Positions 1-9,840 are shown, counted from the first letter of the stretch. The stretch: 64,000 nt of DNA from an uncultured Sphingomonas sp. (GCF_913062585.1 NZ_CAJXWX010000002.1:272849-336848); one strand, 5' to 3'. Program-made: numbers and translations. The notes: generated by a model from the letters alone, not told the origin.

Positions 1-702
1 GGGCTTCAGCGTCGGGATCTTGGTGGCATCGCCCCTGGCGGGCTGTTCGTCGAGCGTCACCTGTTCCTCGCCCTTGCGGGTCTTGACCGTGACGGGCACG
101 ATTTCCCGGTCGAACGCGCCCGAGCTTTGCGCCGCCTTGGCGCGCTCCAGCGAGGCGATGGCGAAATCGTCCTGGGCGCCCCGCGTGAACTGATATTCCT
201 GCGCCGCTTCCTCGGCGAAATGGCCCATCAGGCGGCCGCGCTCATAGGCATCCTCCAGCCCGTCGAGGAACATATGGTCGTAGAGCGTGTCATGGCCGAT
301 GCGCGCGCCGCCGCGATGCTTGTGGCTGAGATAGGGGGTGTTCGTCATGCTCTCCATGCCGCCCGCCACGATCAGGTCGGCGGCGCCCGCCGCCAGCGCC
401 TCGGCGGCCATGATCGCGGCCTGCATCCCCGATCCGCACATCTTGTTGACGGTCGTCGCCTCGACATGCTCGCCCAGCCCGGCAAAGATCGCCGCCTGGC
501 GCGCGGGCGCCTGGCCGAGCCCGGCGGGCAGGACGCAGCCCATATGGATGCGCTCGATCACGGACGGATCGACACCGGCCCGCTCGACCGCGCCCTTGAC
601 GGCGGCGGCGCCCAGCTGGGTGGCGGTCAGGCCGGAAAGGCTGCCCTGGAACGACCCCATGGGGGTACGGGCATAGGACAGGATGACGACGGGGTCCGTC
701 AT
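1..702 (-). CDS. Acetyl-CoA C-acyltransferase (thiolase), C-terminal part beyond window
   Basis: Condenses or cleaves acyl-CoA (acetoacetyl-CoA chemistry) in the cytoplasm. The frame reads from an ATG at 702 leftward and is still open at base 1, giving 234 residues of a protein usually near 390. The N-terminus MTDPVVILSYARTPMGSF is typical of biosynthetic thiolases. The nucleophile lies in TTVNKMCGSGMQA (Cys89), followed by the GGMESMTNTPY block. The active-site His and second Cys of the C-terminal half are outside the window. It is divergent from the prepilin peptidase gene with about 80 bases between. Acetyl-CoA acetyltransferase (phaA/atoB type) is most likely, but substrate length cannot be read from this half. 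Confidence 0.9.
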   Translation of the reverse strand, partial: MTDPVVILSYARTPMGSFQGSLSGLTATQLGAAAVKGAVERAGVDPSVIERIHMGCVLPAGLGQAPARQAAIFAGLGEHVEATTVNKMCGSGMQAAIMAAEALAAGAADLIVAGGMESMTNTPYLSHKHRGGARIGHDTLYDHMFLDGLEDAYERGRLMGHFAEEAAQEYQFTRGAQDDFAIASLERAKAAQSSGAFDREIVPVTVKTRKGEEQVTLDEQPARGDATKIPTLKP

Positions 703-785
703 GGCGGCACGCTCTCCAATCTTTTGATTTTGAAGCGGCCTTACGCCTTTTGCCTGCCCTTCGCAAAGGGGCTAGAGGCCCGGTC

Positions 786-1547
786 ATGGCGTTCGGGGCG
801 GCATCGGCGGTATGGGCCGCGATCTATGGGCTGGCGGGGGCGATCGTCGGGTCGTTCGTCGCCGCGCTGGTGCTGCGCTGGCTTGGCGACCGGTCCGTGC
901 TGGCGGGACGGTCGGAGTGCGACCATTGCGGCAAGACGCTGCGGGCGTGGGAGCTGGTGCCGATCCTCAGCTTCGTCGCGCTGCGCGGTCGCTGCGCGCG
1001 GTGCCGCCAGCCGATCGACCCGGTGCATGTGCGGATCGAAGCGCTGGCGGTGGCGATCGGCGCTTCGGCCGGTTGGATCGACGGGCCGGACGGCTGGACC
1101 GGCGCGCTGTTCGGTTGGTCGCTGCTGGCGCTGGGGGCCTTGGACGCGCTCGCCCTGTGGTTGCCCGATCGGCTGACGGCCTGGCTCGCGGGGGCGGGGC
1201 TGCTGACCGGCTTGATGGGCCATGCGCCGCTGCTGGACGAGCGGATCGTTGGTGGACTGGTCGGTTTCGGCGGGCTCTGGGGGATCGCTGCGGGCTATCG
1301 CTGGTGGCGTGGACGCGACGGCATGGGTGCCGGCGATCCCAAGCTGATGGGGGCGATCGGCCTGTGGCTGGGTTGGCGGATGCTGCCGGGTGTGCTGCTG
1401 GCGGCCTGTATGATCGGGCTGGGCTTCGTCGTGATCCGACACCTGCTAGGCCGCCGGGCGAGCGGGCAGGACATGGTCCCGCTCGGCCTGCTCCTGGCGC
1501 TGGCGGCTTATCCGGCCTGGGTGTTGATGATAGGATGGGCGGCATGA
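786..1547 (+). CDS. gspO: Prepilin peptidase (A24 aspartic protease, GspO/PilD type)
   Basis: Inner-membrane protease/methyltransferase that cleaves type IV prepilin and pseudopilin leaders after Gly and methylates the new N-terminus. The 253-residue protein has the N-terminal zinc site CDHCG...CARC (about residues 40-73), several hydrophobic segments, and the two aspartate motifs: ALDALALWLPDRLT and GMGAGDPKLM. An in-frame extension back to 750 exists, but ATG 786 gives the usual N-terminus followed at once by a membrane segment. It overlaps the next gene by ATGA at 1544-1547. It lies far from the gsp operon at 52.4-64 kb, whose pseudopilins carry G|FTLxE sites it should cut; no second copy is seen in that operon up to the window end. 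Confidence 0.9.
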   Translation: MAFGAASAVWAAIYGLAGAIVGSFVAALVLRWLGDRSVLAGRSECDHCGKTLRAWELVPILSFVALRGRCARCRQPIDPVHVRIEALAVAIGASAGWIDGPDGWTGALFGWSLLALGALDALALWLPDRLTAWLAGAGLLTGLMGHAPLLDERIVGGLVGFGGLWGIAAGYRWWRGRDGMGAGDPKLMGAIGLWLGWRMLPGVLLAACMIGLGFVVIRHLLGRRASGQDMVPLGLLLALAAYPAWVLMIGWAA

Positions 1548-1957
1548 TGATCGTGTCCATCGTCGCGCTGGTGCAGGCCGCCGCAGCGCCCGTGCCGGGA
1601 ACCTTGCCCAAGCAGACTTTGCCGGAGCGGGGCTGCGCCGCCTATCTGTGGGCGGTGCAGGACCAGCGGTTCGTCGCGATGGTCGAACCCGGCCGGTTGC
1701 GCGTGATGCTGGACGGCAAGCCGACCGACCTGCCCGCCGCCGAGGCCGGGGGCGTGGGGCCGCTGGGGCTGGCGAGCACGACCCGCTATGCCGGGGACGG
1801 CGTCATCGCGACGCTGGACATGACGATCACCCAGCGCGAAACGCTGCAGGACGGGGCGATCGTATCGGACGCCACACTTCGCCTAGCACGCGGAAATCAG
1901 GACGAAATCGTCGTGCCGGTCGGGGGGCTCGTCGGGTGCGCTCCGGCATCGCGTTGA
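1544..1957 (+). CDS. Small exported protein of unknown function
   Basis: A 137-residue protein whose ATG overlaps the prepilin peptidase stop (ATGA), so it is probably translationally coupled to it. The first 18 residues (MMIVSIVALVQAAAAPVP) look like a Sec signal peptide with an AAAA|P-type cleavage region. The mature part has two cysteines (GCAAYLW near residue 30 and VGCAPASR at the C-terminus), which could form a disulfide in the periplasm. No family is recognised. Coupling to the peptidase may hint at a role in pilin or secretion biology, but nothing in the sequence proves this. Confidence 0.7.
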   Translation: MMIVSIVALVQAAAAPVPGTLPKQTLPERGCAAYLWAVQDQRFVAMVEPGRLRVMLDGKPTDLPAAEAGGVGPLGLASTTRYAGDGVIATLDMTITQRETLQDGAIVSDATLRLARGNQDEIVVPVGGLVGCAPASR

Positions 1958-2057
1958 TCCGAAAAGGGAACCTACTCTGGCCTTGCGGCGTTGGCGGATC
2001 GTTGGGGGGTCGTTCCGAATAGCGGAAGAGCCCTGTCGGAAAGGGGCTTTTGACGGC

Positions 2058-4271
2058 GTGGCGGAACGGATCGGCAGACATACTTGGCTTGCGTTCGCGC
2101 TGATCGCCCCCACCCTGTTCTCGTCGCCCGTCTCGGCGCAATTGTCGAAGCCGGGCACCGCGCCCGCGCAGGGGCCCAGCGTGCCCGAGGGACAGCGCGA
2201 CGGCACCACCGATCCGCAGGGCAACGCGCCCATCGTCCCCGATGCGGAGTTCAACGCCGCACTGCCGCCCTTGAGCGGCGACATCAACGCGCCGCTGGAG
2301 CCCATGTCGTCGATGGAGAAGGGGCAGCCCGCTGCCCAGACCATCCCGACCCCGCAAACGGCGCCGCCGCTGCCGGGTGCGCAGACCGCCCAGCCGCTGG
2401 CGACCGGCGACGCGATCGGTGCCATCGCGCCCGAGGACCCGCAGCTCGCCCAGCCGCTGACACCGCTCGCCGGTTTCGATTCCGCACCGCTCGACACCGC
2501 CGCCGATACGCAGGGCCAGCGCGCGCCGGAAATCCGGTACGACATGGAGGTGCGCGGCCTGGCGGAGCTGAACCTGGACGACGAGTTCAAGGGGTTGTCG
2601 GCGCTGCGCGAAGGCAAAGGCAAGGCGGCCAATGCGACCCAGGTCTCGGCCCGTGCCCATGAGGACGAGCAGTTGGCGATCCGGCTGATGAAGTCGCTCG
2701 GCTATTACGACGCCACCGCGATCTCGGCGCTTCAGCGCGAAGGGGCGGGCGAGGGCGAGGCCGGCCGTTTGAAGGTCGTGCTGACCGCGACGCCGGGGCG
2801 GCTCTATCGCCTGTCGTCGATCACCATCCAGTCCCAGCCGACCGTGCCGACCGACCTTATCCGCAAGAACCTGCCGCTCAAGGTCGGCGACCCGATCGAG
2901 GCGGCGCGGGTCGAGGGGGCCGAGGCGAATGTCAGCCTGGTCCTGCCGCAGCGCGGCTATCCCTTCGTCAAGGTCGGGCAGCGCGACATCCTGCTGGAGG
3001 ATCAAGGGCCTGATCCGGTGGGCGCCTATACGCTGCCGGTCGATACGGGGCCGCGCTCGTCCTTCGGCAAGCTGACCACGACCGGAGACCAGGTGTTCGA
3101 TCTCGATCACCTGAATGTCTTCCCGCGCTTCCAGGAGGGCCAGCTCTACGACTCGCGGCTGACCGACGATCTGCGCAACGCGCTGGTCGCGACGGGTCTG
3201 TTCAACGGCATCGCGGTCGAGCCGAAGCAGACCGGTCGGATGAACCCCGACGGCACCGAGCAGATCGACCTGCAGGTGACGCAGACCAAGGGGCCCAGCC
3301 GTACCCTGTCGGGCGAGGGCGGCTATTCGACCGGGCAGGGCGTGCGGCTGCAGGGCAGCTTCACCAACCGCAACGCCTTCAAGCCCGAGGGGGCGATCAT
3401 CGCCTCGGTCATCGCGGGCACGCAGGAACAGGGGCTCAGCGGCACCTTCCGCCGCTCGAACGCCGGGCGGCGCGACCGGACCTTCCAGGTCATCGCCTCG
3501 GCCAGCCACCAGAATTACGACGCGTTCGACGCGTTCATCGGCATGGTCGCCTTCCGCTGGAGCTATGACTCGACGCCGATCTGGCAGAAGAAATTCACCT
3601 ATGCCTTTGGCGGCGAGCTGACCGGCACCAACGAGAGCGTCTATGATTTCGCGCGCGGTGAGCGGGTGCGGCGGACCTATGGTATCGCCGCCATTCCGGG
3701 GCAGGTGGTGTTCGACCAGTCGAACGATCTGCTCAACCCGACGCGTGGTTATCGCCTGAAACTGAATCTCAGCCCCGAGACGTCGGTGGAGGGCGCGGTG
3801 CAGCCCTATGTCCGTACGATGATCGAGGGGACTTTCTATTATCCCTTCAACGACAGCCTGGTGATCGCGGGACGCGCGCGGGCGGGATCGATCTTCGGTG
3901 TCGACCGCGACGATCTGGCCCCGTCCCGGCGCTATTATGGCGGCGGCGGCGGATCGGTGCGCGGCTATGGCTATCAGCGGCTGGGGCCGTTCGATCCGCA
4001 GGGCAATCCGGTCGGCGGGCGAAGCCTGAACGAATTTTCGATCGAGGCGCGCTACCGCTTCGGCAATTTCGGCATCGTGCCGTTCGTCGATGCGGGCAAC
4101 AGCTATGCCAGCACCCTGCCGACCGGCCAGGATCTGCGCTTCGGCGCCGGCATCGGCGGGCGCTTCTACACCAATTTCGGGCCGCTGCGCGTGGACGTCG
4201 CGACCCCGCTGAACCGGCGTCCGGGCGACGGCAAGATCGCCCTCTATATCTCGATCGGGCAGGCCTTCTGA
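2058..4271 (+). CDS. tamA: TamA-like Omp85 outer-membrane assembly protein
   Basis: Outer-membrane 16-strand barrel of the Omp85 family that with TamB forms the translocation and assembly module. I choose GTG 2058 (about 737 residues) because a GGAAAGGGG Shine-Dalgarno precedes it and the translation begins VAERIGRHTWLAFALIAPTL, a good signal peptide ending near SVSA/QL; a frame back to 1983 would bury the signal. After a Pro/Gln-rich linker (residues about 30-160) come POTRA repeats (about 160-400), then the bacterial surface antigen barrel with the characteristic GGGGSVRGYGYQ motif near residue 635 and a C-terminal aromatic strand ending IGQAF. Its stop overlaps the tamB start (TGATG). Confidence 0.9.
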   Translation: MAERIGRHTWLAFALIAPTLFSSPVSAQLSKPGTAPAQGPSVPEGQRDGTTDPQGNAPIVPDAEFNAALPPLSGDINAPLEPMSSMEKGQPAAQTIPTPQTAPPLPGAQTAQPLATGDAIGAIAPEDPQLAQPLTPLAGFDSAPLDTAADTQGQRAPEIRYDMEVRGLAELNLDDEFKGLSALREGKGKAANATQVSARAHEDEQLAIRLMKSLGYYDATAISALQREGAGEGEAGRLKVVLTATPGRLYRLSSITIQSQPTVPTDLIRKNLPLKVGDPIEAARVEGAEANVSLVLPQRGYPFVKVGQRDILLEDQGPDPVGAYTLPVDTGPRSSFGKLTTTGDQVFDLDHLNVFPRFQEGQLYDSRLTDDLRNALVATGLFNGIAVEPKQTGRMNPDGTEQIDLQVTQTKGPSRTLSGEGGYSTGQGVRLQGSFTNRNAFKPEGAIIASVIAGTQEQGLSGTFRRSNAGRRDRTFQVIASASHQNYDAFDAFIGMVAFRWSYDSTPIWQKKFTYAFGGELTGTNESVYDFARGERVRRTYGIAAIPGQVVFDQSNDLLNPTRGYRLKLNLSPETSVEGAVQPYVRTMIEGTFYYPFNDSLVIAGRARAGSIFGVDRDDLAPSRRYYGGGGGSVRGYGYQRLGPFDPQGNPVGGRSLNEFSIEARYRFGNFGIVPFVDAGNSYASTLPTGQDLRFGAGIGGRFYTNFGPLRVDVATPLNRRPGDGKIALYISIGQAF

Positions 4272-7200
4272 TGGCGGACGAACAGACCATGACGCCCGAG
4301 CCCGAGATCGTCACTGTGCGCCGCCCGCTGTGGCAGCGCGTGTTGAAGTGGATCGGGGTCACGATCCTGGGCCTGATCCTGCTGGTCGGGGCGATCCTGC
4401 TGGGCATCAACACCGATCCCGGCCGCCGTTTTGTCGCGGACGAGCTGGGCGGCTATACCACCGCCTCGGGCCTGAACATCAAGGTCGGGCGGATCGAGGG
4501 TTCGCTCTATGGCCGGATGCGCCTGGTGGACCTGCGGGTCAGCGATCCCAAGGGCGTGTTCCTGTCGAGCCCGCGCCTGGACGTCGACTGGCGCCCCTTT
4601 GCCTATACGCGCAACCATATCGACGTGCGCTCGCTGAACGCCGACCTCGTCACCCTGGCGCGGCGGCCCGAGTTGAAGCCGACGCCCAGCGACCCCAATG
4701 CGCCGCTGCTCCCCGATCTCGACATCGACGTCAACCGGCTGACCCTGAAGCGTTTCGTCATCGGCGCGCCGGTGACGGGGCAGCGCCATGTGCTGGCGAT
4801 CGACGGCAAGGTGCATATCGCCGACCGCCGCGCGCAGGTGACGGCCAGCGCCGATGCACTGCGTGGACCCGGTATCGCTGGCGGCGATCGCCTGCGCCTC
4901 GTCCTCGACGCGGTGCCCGATGCCGACCGGCTGGCGGTGGACGTGAAGCTGACCGCGCCGACCGGCGGCGTGGTGGCGACCATGGCGGGGCTGAAGGCGC
5001 CGCTGACCCTGTCGGTCGACGGGCGTGGCGGATGGAAGGCCTGGAACGGGCGTGCCGTCGCGACGCTGGGCGGCGGCGAACTCGCCAATCTGACCGGCAC
5101 CGCGCGCGACGGGCATATCGAGATTCGCGGCCTCACCCGGCCGGGCCTGTATCTGGAAGGCCCGGTCGAGCGGCTGACCGTGCCCGCTTTGCAGGTGGCG
5201 ATCGACACGACGCTGAACGAGCGTCAGGCCGATACGCGGATGAAACTGCGCTCCTCGGCGCTGATGGTGGATGCGGGTGGTCTGCTCGATCTGGCGAACA
5301 GCCGGTTCGGCAATTTTGCGGTCGATGCCAAGCTGCTGACGCCCGGCGCCATCGCGCCGAACCTGCGCGGTCGCGACGTGCTGGCGCGTGTGGTGCTGAA
5401 CGGCGCCTTCGCCACGCCGACCGTCGACTACAAGCTGCGTGCGGCGGCGCTGGGCTTTGGCGAGACCTCGGTCGAGAATCTCTATGCCGAGGGTCTGGCC
5501 AAGGTGAATGCCGACCGTATCCTGGTGCCGGTCAAGGCGCGGGCGAGGCGGATCGCCGGGCTGAACGCCGCCGTGGGTGGGCTGACCAACAATGTCGCGA
5601 TCCAGGGTGATTTCGCGATCGCCATGCCCAACATCCTGTCGGACAATCTGCGTATCCGGTCGGACAATATCGACGCGACAGCCGTGGTCGTCGCGAACCT
5701 GAAGACCGGGCGCTACACCGGCGCGCTGAAGGGCCGGGTGAACAATTACCGGGTCGAAAGCATCGGCATCATCAACCTGACCACCGACGCCAATCTGGTC
5801 GCGACGCCGACCGGCTTCGGGATGAAGGGCCGGGTGGTCGCGCGGACGCAGCAGATATTCAACAGCGGCGCGCGCAATTTCCTGGGCGGCAATGCGATCG
5901 TGCGCGCCGATGTGGAATATAGCCCCGAAGGCATCGTGACCTTCAGCGGCCTGCGCCTCGCCGCGCCGCAATTCCGCGTGACGCGCGGGCGGGGGCGCTA
6001 CAATCCCGCCAATGGCGCGCTGGCGGTCGAGGCGGATGCCTATTCTAACCAATATGGCCCGATCACCGCGCGGGTGAGGGGGTCGCAGACCAATCCGGTC
6101 GTCGTGTTGCGCGCGGCAAAGCCTGGCGTCGGCGTCGGCCTGAGCAACCTTCAGGCAAAGGTCGTCGGGCGGAACGGCGCCTATGCCGTCAACGCCAGCG
6201 GCGATACGAATTACGGTCCCTTCACCGCCAATGTGCTGGTCAGCACCGGGCGGCAGCTGGCGGTCGATCTGCGCAGCCTGGTGTTCGCGGGCATCAACGC
6301 GACCGGCCGTGTCGTGCAGACGGCGGCGGGACCGTTCGCGGGCGCGCTGCAGTTCGCGGGGCAGGGGATTAACGGCCGCGTCCAGCTGGCCGACCAGGGC
6401 GGCAACCAGCGGGCGGATGTCGCCGCGCGTGCCTATAATGCGCGGGTGCCGGGTTCGGTCGACTTCACCATCGGCCGCGCGATCGTCAACGCCAGCATCG
6501 TCATGCTGCCCAACGCGCCGCAGATCGTGGCCGACGCGCAGCTGGCCGACACGCGCTATGGCGAGGTCGTCATCCAGTCGTCGCGCGCCAAGGTGAATTA
6601 TATGGGCGGTCGCGGCACGGCGCAGGCGGTGCTGACGGGTTCGTCGAGCATCCCGTTCAATATCGCGCTCAACGCCCAGCTGGCGCCCAATGCCTATCTT
6701 GTCGCGGCCAAGGGACAGGCCAACGGCATCCCCTTCCGCACCGCCAATCCGGCGCGAATCCAGAATGCCAAGGGCGAGTGGCAATTGTCGCCAACCCGGA
6801 TCGACTTCGGTCGCGGATCGGTGCTGATGGCGGGCAGCTATGGCAATGGCCTGAAGGTGCAGACGCGGCTCGACAAGCTGCAGCTGTCGATCCTCGACGC
6901 CTTCGTCCCCAATCTGGGCATTTCGGGCCAGGCGAGCGGCGCGCTCGACTTCTCGCAGGCGCGTGATGCCAGCTTCCCGGCGGCCGAGGCGCGGCTGACC
7001 ATCGCCAATTTCCGGCGGACCGGCGTGGCGGCGGTGTCGGAGACGGTGGACATCGTCTTTGCCGGGCGGCTGGTCCCCGATGGCGGCGAGGCGCGCGCAC
7101 TGATCCGGCGTGGGCAGATGGTGGTCGGCCGGATGGTCGCGTCCTTGCGCCCGCTGCCGCCGGGCAATGGCGGCTGGGTCAACCGGCTGATGCAGGCGCC

Positions 7201-8497
7201 GCTGTCCGGTGGCCTCCGCTATAACGGCCCGTCGGCGGTGCTGTTCTCCTTCGCCGCGCTTCCCAACCAGCAGTTGAGCGGGCCGATCGCGGTCGCCGCC
7301 GATTTCGGCGGGCGGGTATCCGCACCGCAGCTGAACGGGCTGCTCCGCGCCGACAATCTGACCTATGACAATGAAAGCTATGGCACCCGCCTGAGCAACA
7401 TGCAGATCGCGGGCCGGTTCAACAACGACCGGCTGGAGATCACGCGGCTTCAGGCCAAGGCGGGCGAGGGGACCGTCCAGGCGCAGGGCACGATCGGGCT
7501 GGCGGCGGACAGCGGCTATCCGATCGACATCCGCGCGCAGCTCAACAATGCGCGACTGGCCGATAGCGATGCGCTGGCCGCGACGACAAGCGGCACGATC
7601 CGCCTGACGCATAACCGCGACGGCGGGCTCATCCAGGGCGACCTGACCGTGCCCAACGCCCGCTACCAGATCATCCGTCAGGGCCAGGCGGAGGTGCCCG
7701 AGCTGACCGGCGTGCGCCGTCGCAGCGAGATCCGCACCCCGCGTCCGACCGACCGGCCCGCGCCCACGCCGCCGCCGGGGCTGTTCCGCCTGGATATGCG
7801 GGTGCGGGCACCCAATCAGCTGTTCGTCTCCGGCATGGGGCTGGAGTCCGAATGGTCGATGGACCTGCGCATCGGCGGCACCAGTGCGGCGCCGACGATC
7901 AATGGCGGGCTCGACCTGGTGCGCGGGACCTACAGCTTTGCGGGCAAGCGTTTCGACGTGAACCGCGGCACGATCCGCTTCCGGGGCGGCGCGTTGACCG
8001 ATCCGGACATCAACATCCAGGCGACGACCACGACGGACGGCATCACCGCGGTCATCAACGTCACCGGGACCGGCCAGCGTCCGCAGATCAGCTTCACGTC
8101 CACGCCCACCCTGCCGCAGGACGAGGTGCTCAGCCGCCTGCTGTTCGGCACCAATCCGGAGAATCTGTCGGCGACCGAGGCGATCCAGCTGGCCGCCGCG
8201 CTCAATTCGCTACGCGGAACGGGCGGTGGCGGGCTCAACCCGCTGGGCAAGCTGCGTTCGGCGACCGGTTTCGACCGGCTGCGCGTGCTGGGCGCCGACG
8301 AGGCGACCGGCCGGGGCACCAGCCTGGCGGCGGGCAAGTACATCACCGACAATATCTATGTGGAGATCGTCACCGACGCGCGCGGCTTTACCGCCACCCA
8401 GTTGCAGATCGCACTGACCAGGACGCTCAGCCTGCTGACCCAGACGGGTTCGTTCGGCGGATCGGCGGCGTCCTTGCGCTACTCGCGGGATTTCTGA
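4271..8497 (+). CDS. tamB: TamB / AsmA-like translocation and assembly module subunit
   Basis: A 1408-residue inner-membrane-anchored periplasmic protein that pairs with TamA and, from the family's long beta-taco groove, is thought to help outer-membrane protein assembly or lipid transfer. A single membrane segment (about residues 20-42, ILGLILLVGAILLGI) follows a short cytosolic N-terminus; the rest is repetitive beta-rich sequence. The C-terminal 350 residues hold the conserved TamB domain (DUF490), including LDLVRGTYSFAGKRFDVNRG and DEVLSRLLFG, and end in an aromatic residue (YSRDF). The length is normal. The ATG overlaps the tamA stop, so the pair forms one operon. Confidence 0.92.
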   Translation: MADEQTMTPEPEIVTVRRPLWQRVLKWIGVTILGLILLVGAILLGINTDPGRRFVADELGGYTTASGLNIKVGRIEGSLYGRMRLVDLRVSDPKGVFLSSPRLDVDWRPFAYTRNHIDVRSLNADLVTLARRPELKPTPSDPNAPLLPDLDIDVNRLTLKRFVIGAPVTGQRHVLAIDGKVHIADRRAQVTASADALRGPGIAGGDRLRLVLDAVPDADRLAVDVKLTAPTGGVVATMAGLKAPLTLSVDGRGGWKAWNGRAVATLGGGELANLTGTARDGHIEIRGLTRPGLYLEGPVERLTVPALQVAIDTTLNERQADTRMKLRSSALMVDAGGLLDLANSRFGNFAVDAKLLTPGAIAPNLRGRDVLARVVLNGAFATPTVDYKLRAAALGFGETSVENLYAEGLAKVNADRILVPVKARARRIAGLNAAVGGLTNNVAIQGDFAIAMPNILSDNLRIRSDNIDATAVVVANLKTGRYTGALKGRVNNYRVESIGIINLTTDANLVATPTGFGMKGRVVARTQQIFNSGARNFLGGNAIVRADVEYSPEGIVTFSGLRLAAPQFRVTRGRGRYNPANGALAVEADAYSNQYGPITARVRGSQTNPVVVLRAAKPGVGVGLSNLQAKVVGRNGAYAVNASGDTNYGPFTANVLVSTGRQLAVDLRSLVFAGINATGRVVQTAAGPFAGALQFAGQGINGRVQLADQGGNQRADVAARAYNARVPGSVDFTIGRAIVNASIVMLPNAPQIVADAQLADTRYGEVVIQSSRAKVNYMGGRGTAQAVLTGSSSIPFNIALNAQLAPNAYLVAAKGQANGIPFRTANPARIQNAKGEWQLSPTRIDFGRGSVLMAGSYGNGLKVQTRLDKLQLSILDAFVPNLGISGQASGALDFSQARDASFPAAEARLTIANFRRTGVAAVSETVDIVFAGRLVPDGGEARALIRRGQMVVGRMVASLRPLPPGNGGWVNRLMQAPLSGGLRYNGPSAVLFSFAALPNQQLSGPIAVAADFGGRVSAPQLNGLLRADNLTYDNESYGTRLSNMQIAGRFNNDRLEITRLQAKAGEGTVQAQGTIGLAADSGYPIDIRAQLNNARLADSDALAATTSGTIRLTHNRDGGLIQGDLTVPNARYQIIRQGQAEVPELTGVRRRSEIRTPRPTDRPAPTPPPGLFRLDMRVRAPNQLFVSGMGLESEWSMDLRIGGTSAAPTINGGLDLVRGTYSFAGKRFDVNRGTIRFRGGALTDPDINIQATTTTDGITAVINVTGTGQRPQISFTSTPTLPQDEVLSRLLFGTNPENLSATEAIQLAAALNSLRGTGGGGLNPLGKLRSATGFDRLRVLGADEATGRGTSLAAGKYITDNIYVEIVTDARGFTATQLQIALTRTLSLLTQTGSFGGSAASLRYSRDF

Positions 8498-8505
8498 TGC
8501 CTTGT

Positions 8506-8533
8506 CATTCCTCCCCCTTGCCGGGGAGGAATG
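8506..8533. repeat. Short palindrome after tamB (repeat family D or terminator)
   Basis: Perfect 11-bp arms CATTCCTCCCC and GGGGAGGAATG separated by 6 bases, 8 bases after the tamB stop. It can act as a transcription terminator stem, but there is no T-run. The arm resembles the CCTCCCCG/CGGGGAGG arms of the element inside gspI (59709-59836), so it is probably one half of the same dispersed family. Confidence 0.6.
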
Positions 8534-8587
8534 TCTCGCCGCCGCTTCAGGGTTTCATCAAAGTGCAACATCCGGCAGGATGGCGGC

Positions 8588-9757
8588 ATGACCCCCGACC
8601 ATCTCGCCGCCGATGCGACCGCCATCCTGGCCGATCTGATCGCGATCGATACCACGTCGCGCGAATCGAACCTGGCCTTGATCGCCTATGTCGAGCGGCA
8701 TCTGGGCGAGATCGGCGTGACCGGGCGGCGGGTGTTCAATGCGGAGGGGACCAAGGCCAATCTCTATGCGACGATCGGCCCCATGGCGCCGGGCGGTGTC
8801 GTCTTGTCGGGGCATAGCGATGTGGTGCCGGTCGATGGCCAGCCCTGGACGAGCGATCCGTGGCGGCTGACCCGGCGCGGCGACCGGCTGCTGGGGCGGG
8901 GCACCTGCGACATGAAGGGATTTCTGGCGCTGTCGCTGGCGCTTGCCCCGCATGTCGCGCGGACCGGCGCCGTCCGGCCGCTGCACCTCGCCTTTTCCTA
9001 TGACGAGGAAGTGGGGTGCCTGGGCGCGCCGTCGATGATTGCGGAGATCGCGCGGGAATTGCCCAGCCCGGCCGCCGTCGTGGTGGGCGAGCCGACCGAG
9101 ATGGTGGTGGTCAGCGGGCATAAGGGCATCGCGACCTGGATCGTGACCGTCACCGGCCATGAGGCGCATTCCAGCCTGATCCATCTGGGCGCTTCGGCCA
9201 ATATGGTGGCGGTGCGGTTGATGCAGAAACTGGCCGACCTGGCGGATCGCCTGGCGGGGGAGGGCGATCCGCATGGTCCCTTCTGTCCGCATCATGCCAC
9301 GTTGACGATCGGCCAGATGAACGGGGGCACCGCGGTCAACATCCTGGCGCGCGAATGTCGCTTCGCCTTTGATCTGCGCACGCTGCCAGGGCAAGAGCCG
9401 GAAGAGATTCTCGCCCCCTTCTTCGCGGCTTGTGCGGCGGCCGATGCCGATTTGCGCGCGCGTTTTCCCAATGCCGGCGTGGCAGTCGAACGGCGATCGC
9501 GCACCCCGTCCTTCGCGCCCGAGGCGGACGGCGTGGCGGAGCGGATGGCAAGGACCTGGGCGGGGGATAACGGCCCGGCGCGGGCGGTGCCCTATGCCGC
9601 AGAGGCAGGGCAGTTCCAGGGGGCGGGCTTTTCGACCGTCATTTGCGGTCCGGGATCCATCGCCCAGGCGCACCAGCCGGACGAATATATCGAGATCGCG
9701 CAGATGGAGCGCGGCGCCGCCTTCATGCTGCGGCTGGCGGACGACCTGTATCGCTAA
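8588..9757 (+). CDS. argE: Acetylornithine deacetylase (M20 metallopeptidase family)
   Basis: Removes acetyl from N2-acetylornithine in arginine biosynthesis, in the cytoplasm. 389 residues, the normal length. M20 metal ligands are visible: SGHSDVVPVDGQPW (His and Asp), CDMKGF, the catalytic Glu pair in SYDEEVGCLG, and the C-terminal His in AQAHQPDEYIEI. ATG 8588 is preceded by GGCAGGA at good spacing and starts MTPDHLAADATAILADLIAIDTTSRESN; an upstream in-frame start would lie in the preceding repeat. It stands alone between tamB and a micro-gene. A related M20 amidase (succinyl-diaminopimelate type) is possible but fits the HxDxVPV and SGHKGI context less well. Confidence 0.87.
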   Translation: MTPDHLAADATAILADLIAIDTTSRESNLALIAYVERHLGEIGVTGRRVFNAEGTKANLYATIGPMAPGGVVLSGHSDVVPVDGQPWTSDPWRLTRRGDRLLGRGTCDMKGFLALSLALAPHVARTGAVRPLHLAFSYDEEVGCLGAPSMIAEIARELPSPAAVVVGEPTEMVVVSGHKGIATWIVTVTGHEAHSSLIHLGASANMVAVRLMQKLADLADRLAGEGDPHGPFCPHHATLTIGQMNGGTAVNILARECRFAFDLRTLPGQEPEEILAPFFAACAAADADLRARFPNAGVAVERRSRTPSFAPEADGVAERMARTWAGDNGPARAVPYAAEAGQFQGAGFSTVICGPGSIAQAHQPDEYIEIAQMERGAAFMLRLADDLYR

Positions 9758-9783
9758 AGGCCGTCGGGGTTCGAGCCGACTAA

Positions 9784-9830
9784 ATCATGGGGCGATCCGG
9801 CAGGTCAGGCCTGGCCAGCCGCCCCATGAT
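9784..9830. terminator. Stem-loop between argE and the micro-ORF
   Basis: Perfect 11-bp stem ATCATGGGGCG / CGCCCCATGAT (9784-9794 with 9820-9830) and a 25-base loop that can pair further. It lies after argE on the + strand and immediately after the 17-codon ORF on the - strand, so it may serve both converging transcripts. Only a short T tract (ATTT) follows on the - strand. Confidence 0.5.
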
Positions 9831-9840
9831 CCGACTTGGA

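Noticed and set aside
4244..7612. 1122-codon open frame on the minus strand opposite tamB
   Set aside because: It mirrors a real gene in high-GC DNA. The product is Arg/His/Gln/Asp-rich without domains, and tamA-tamB explains the region fully.
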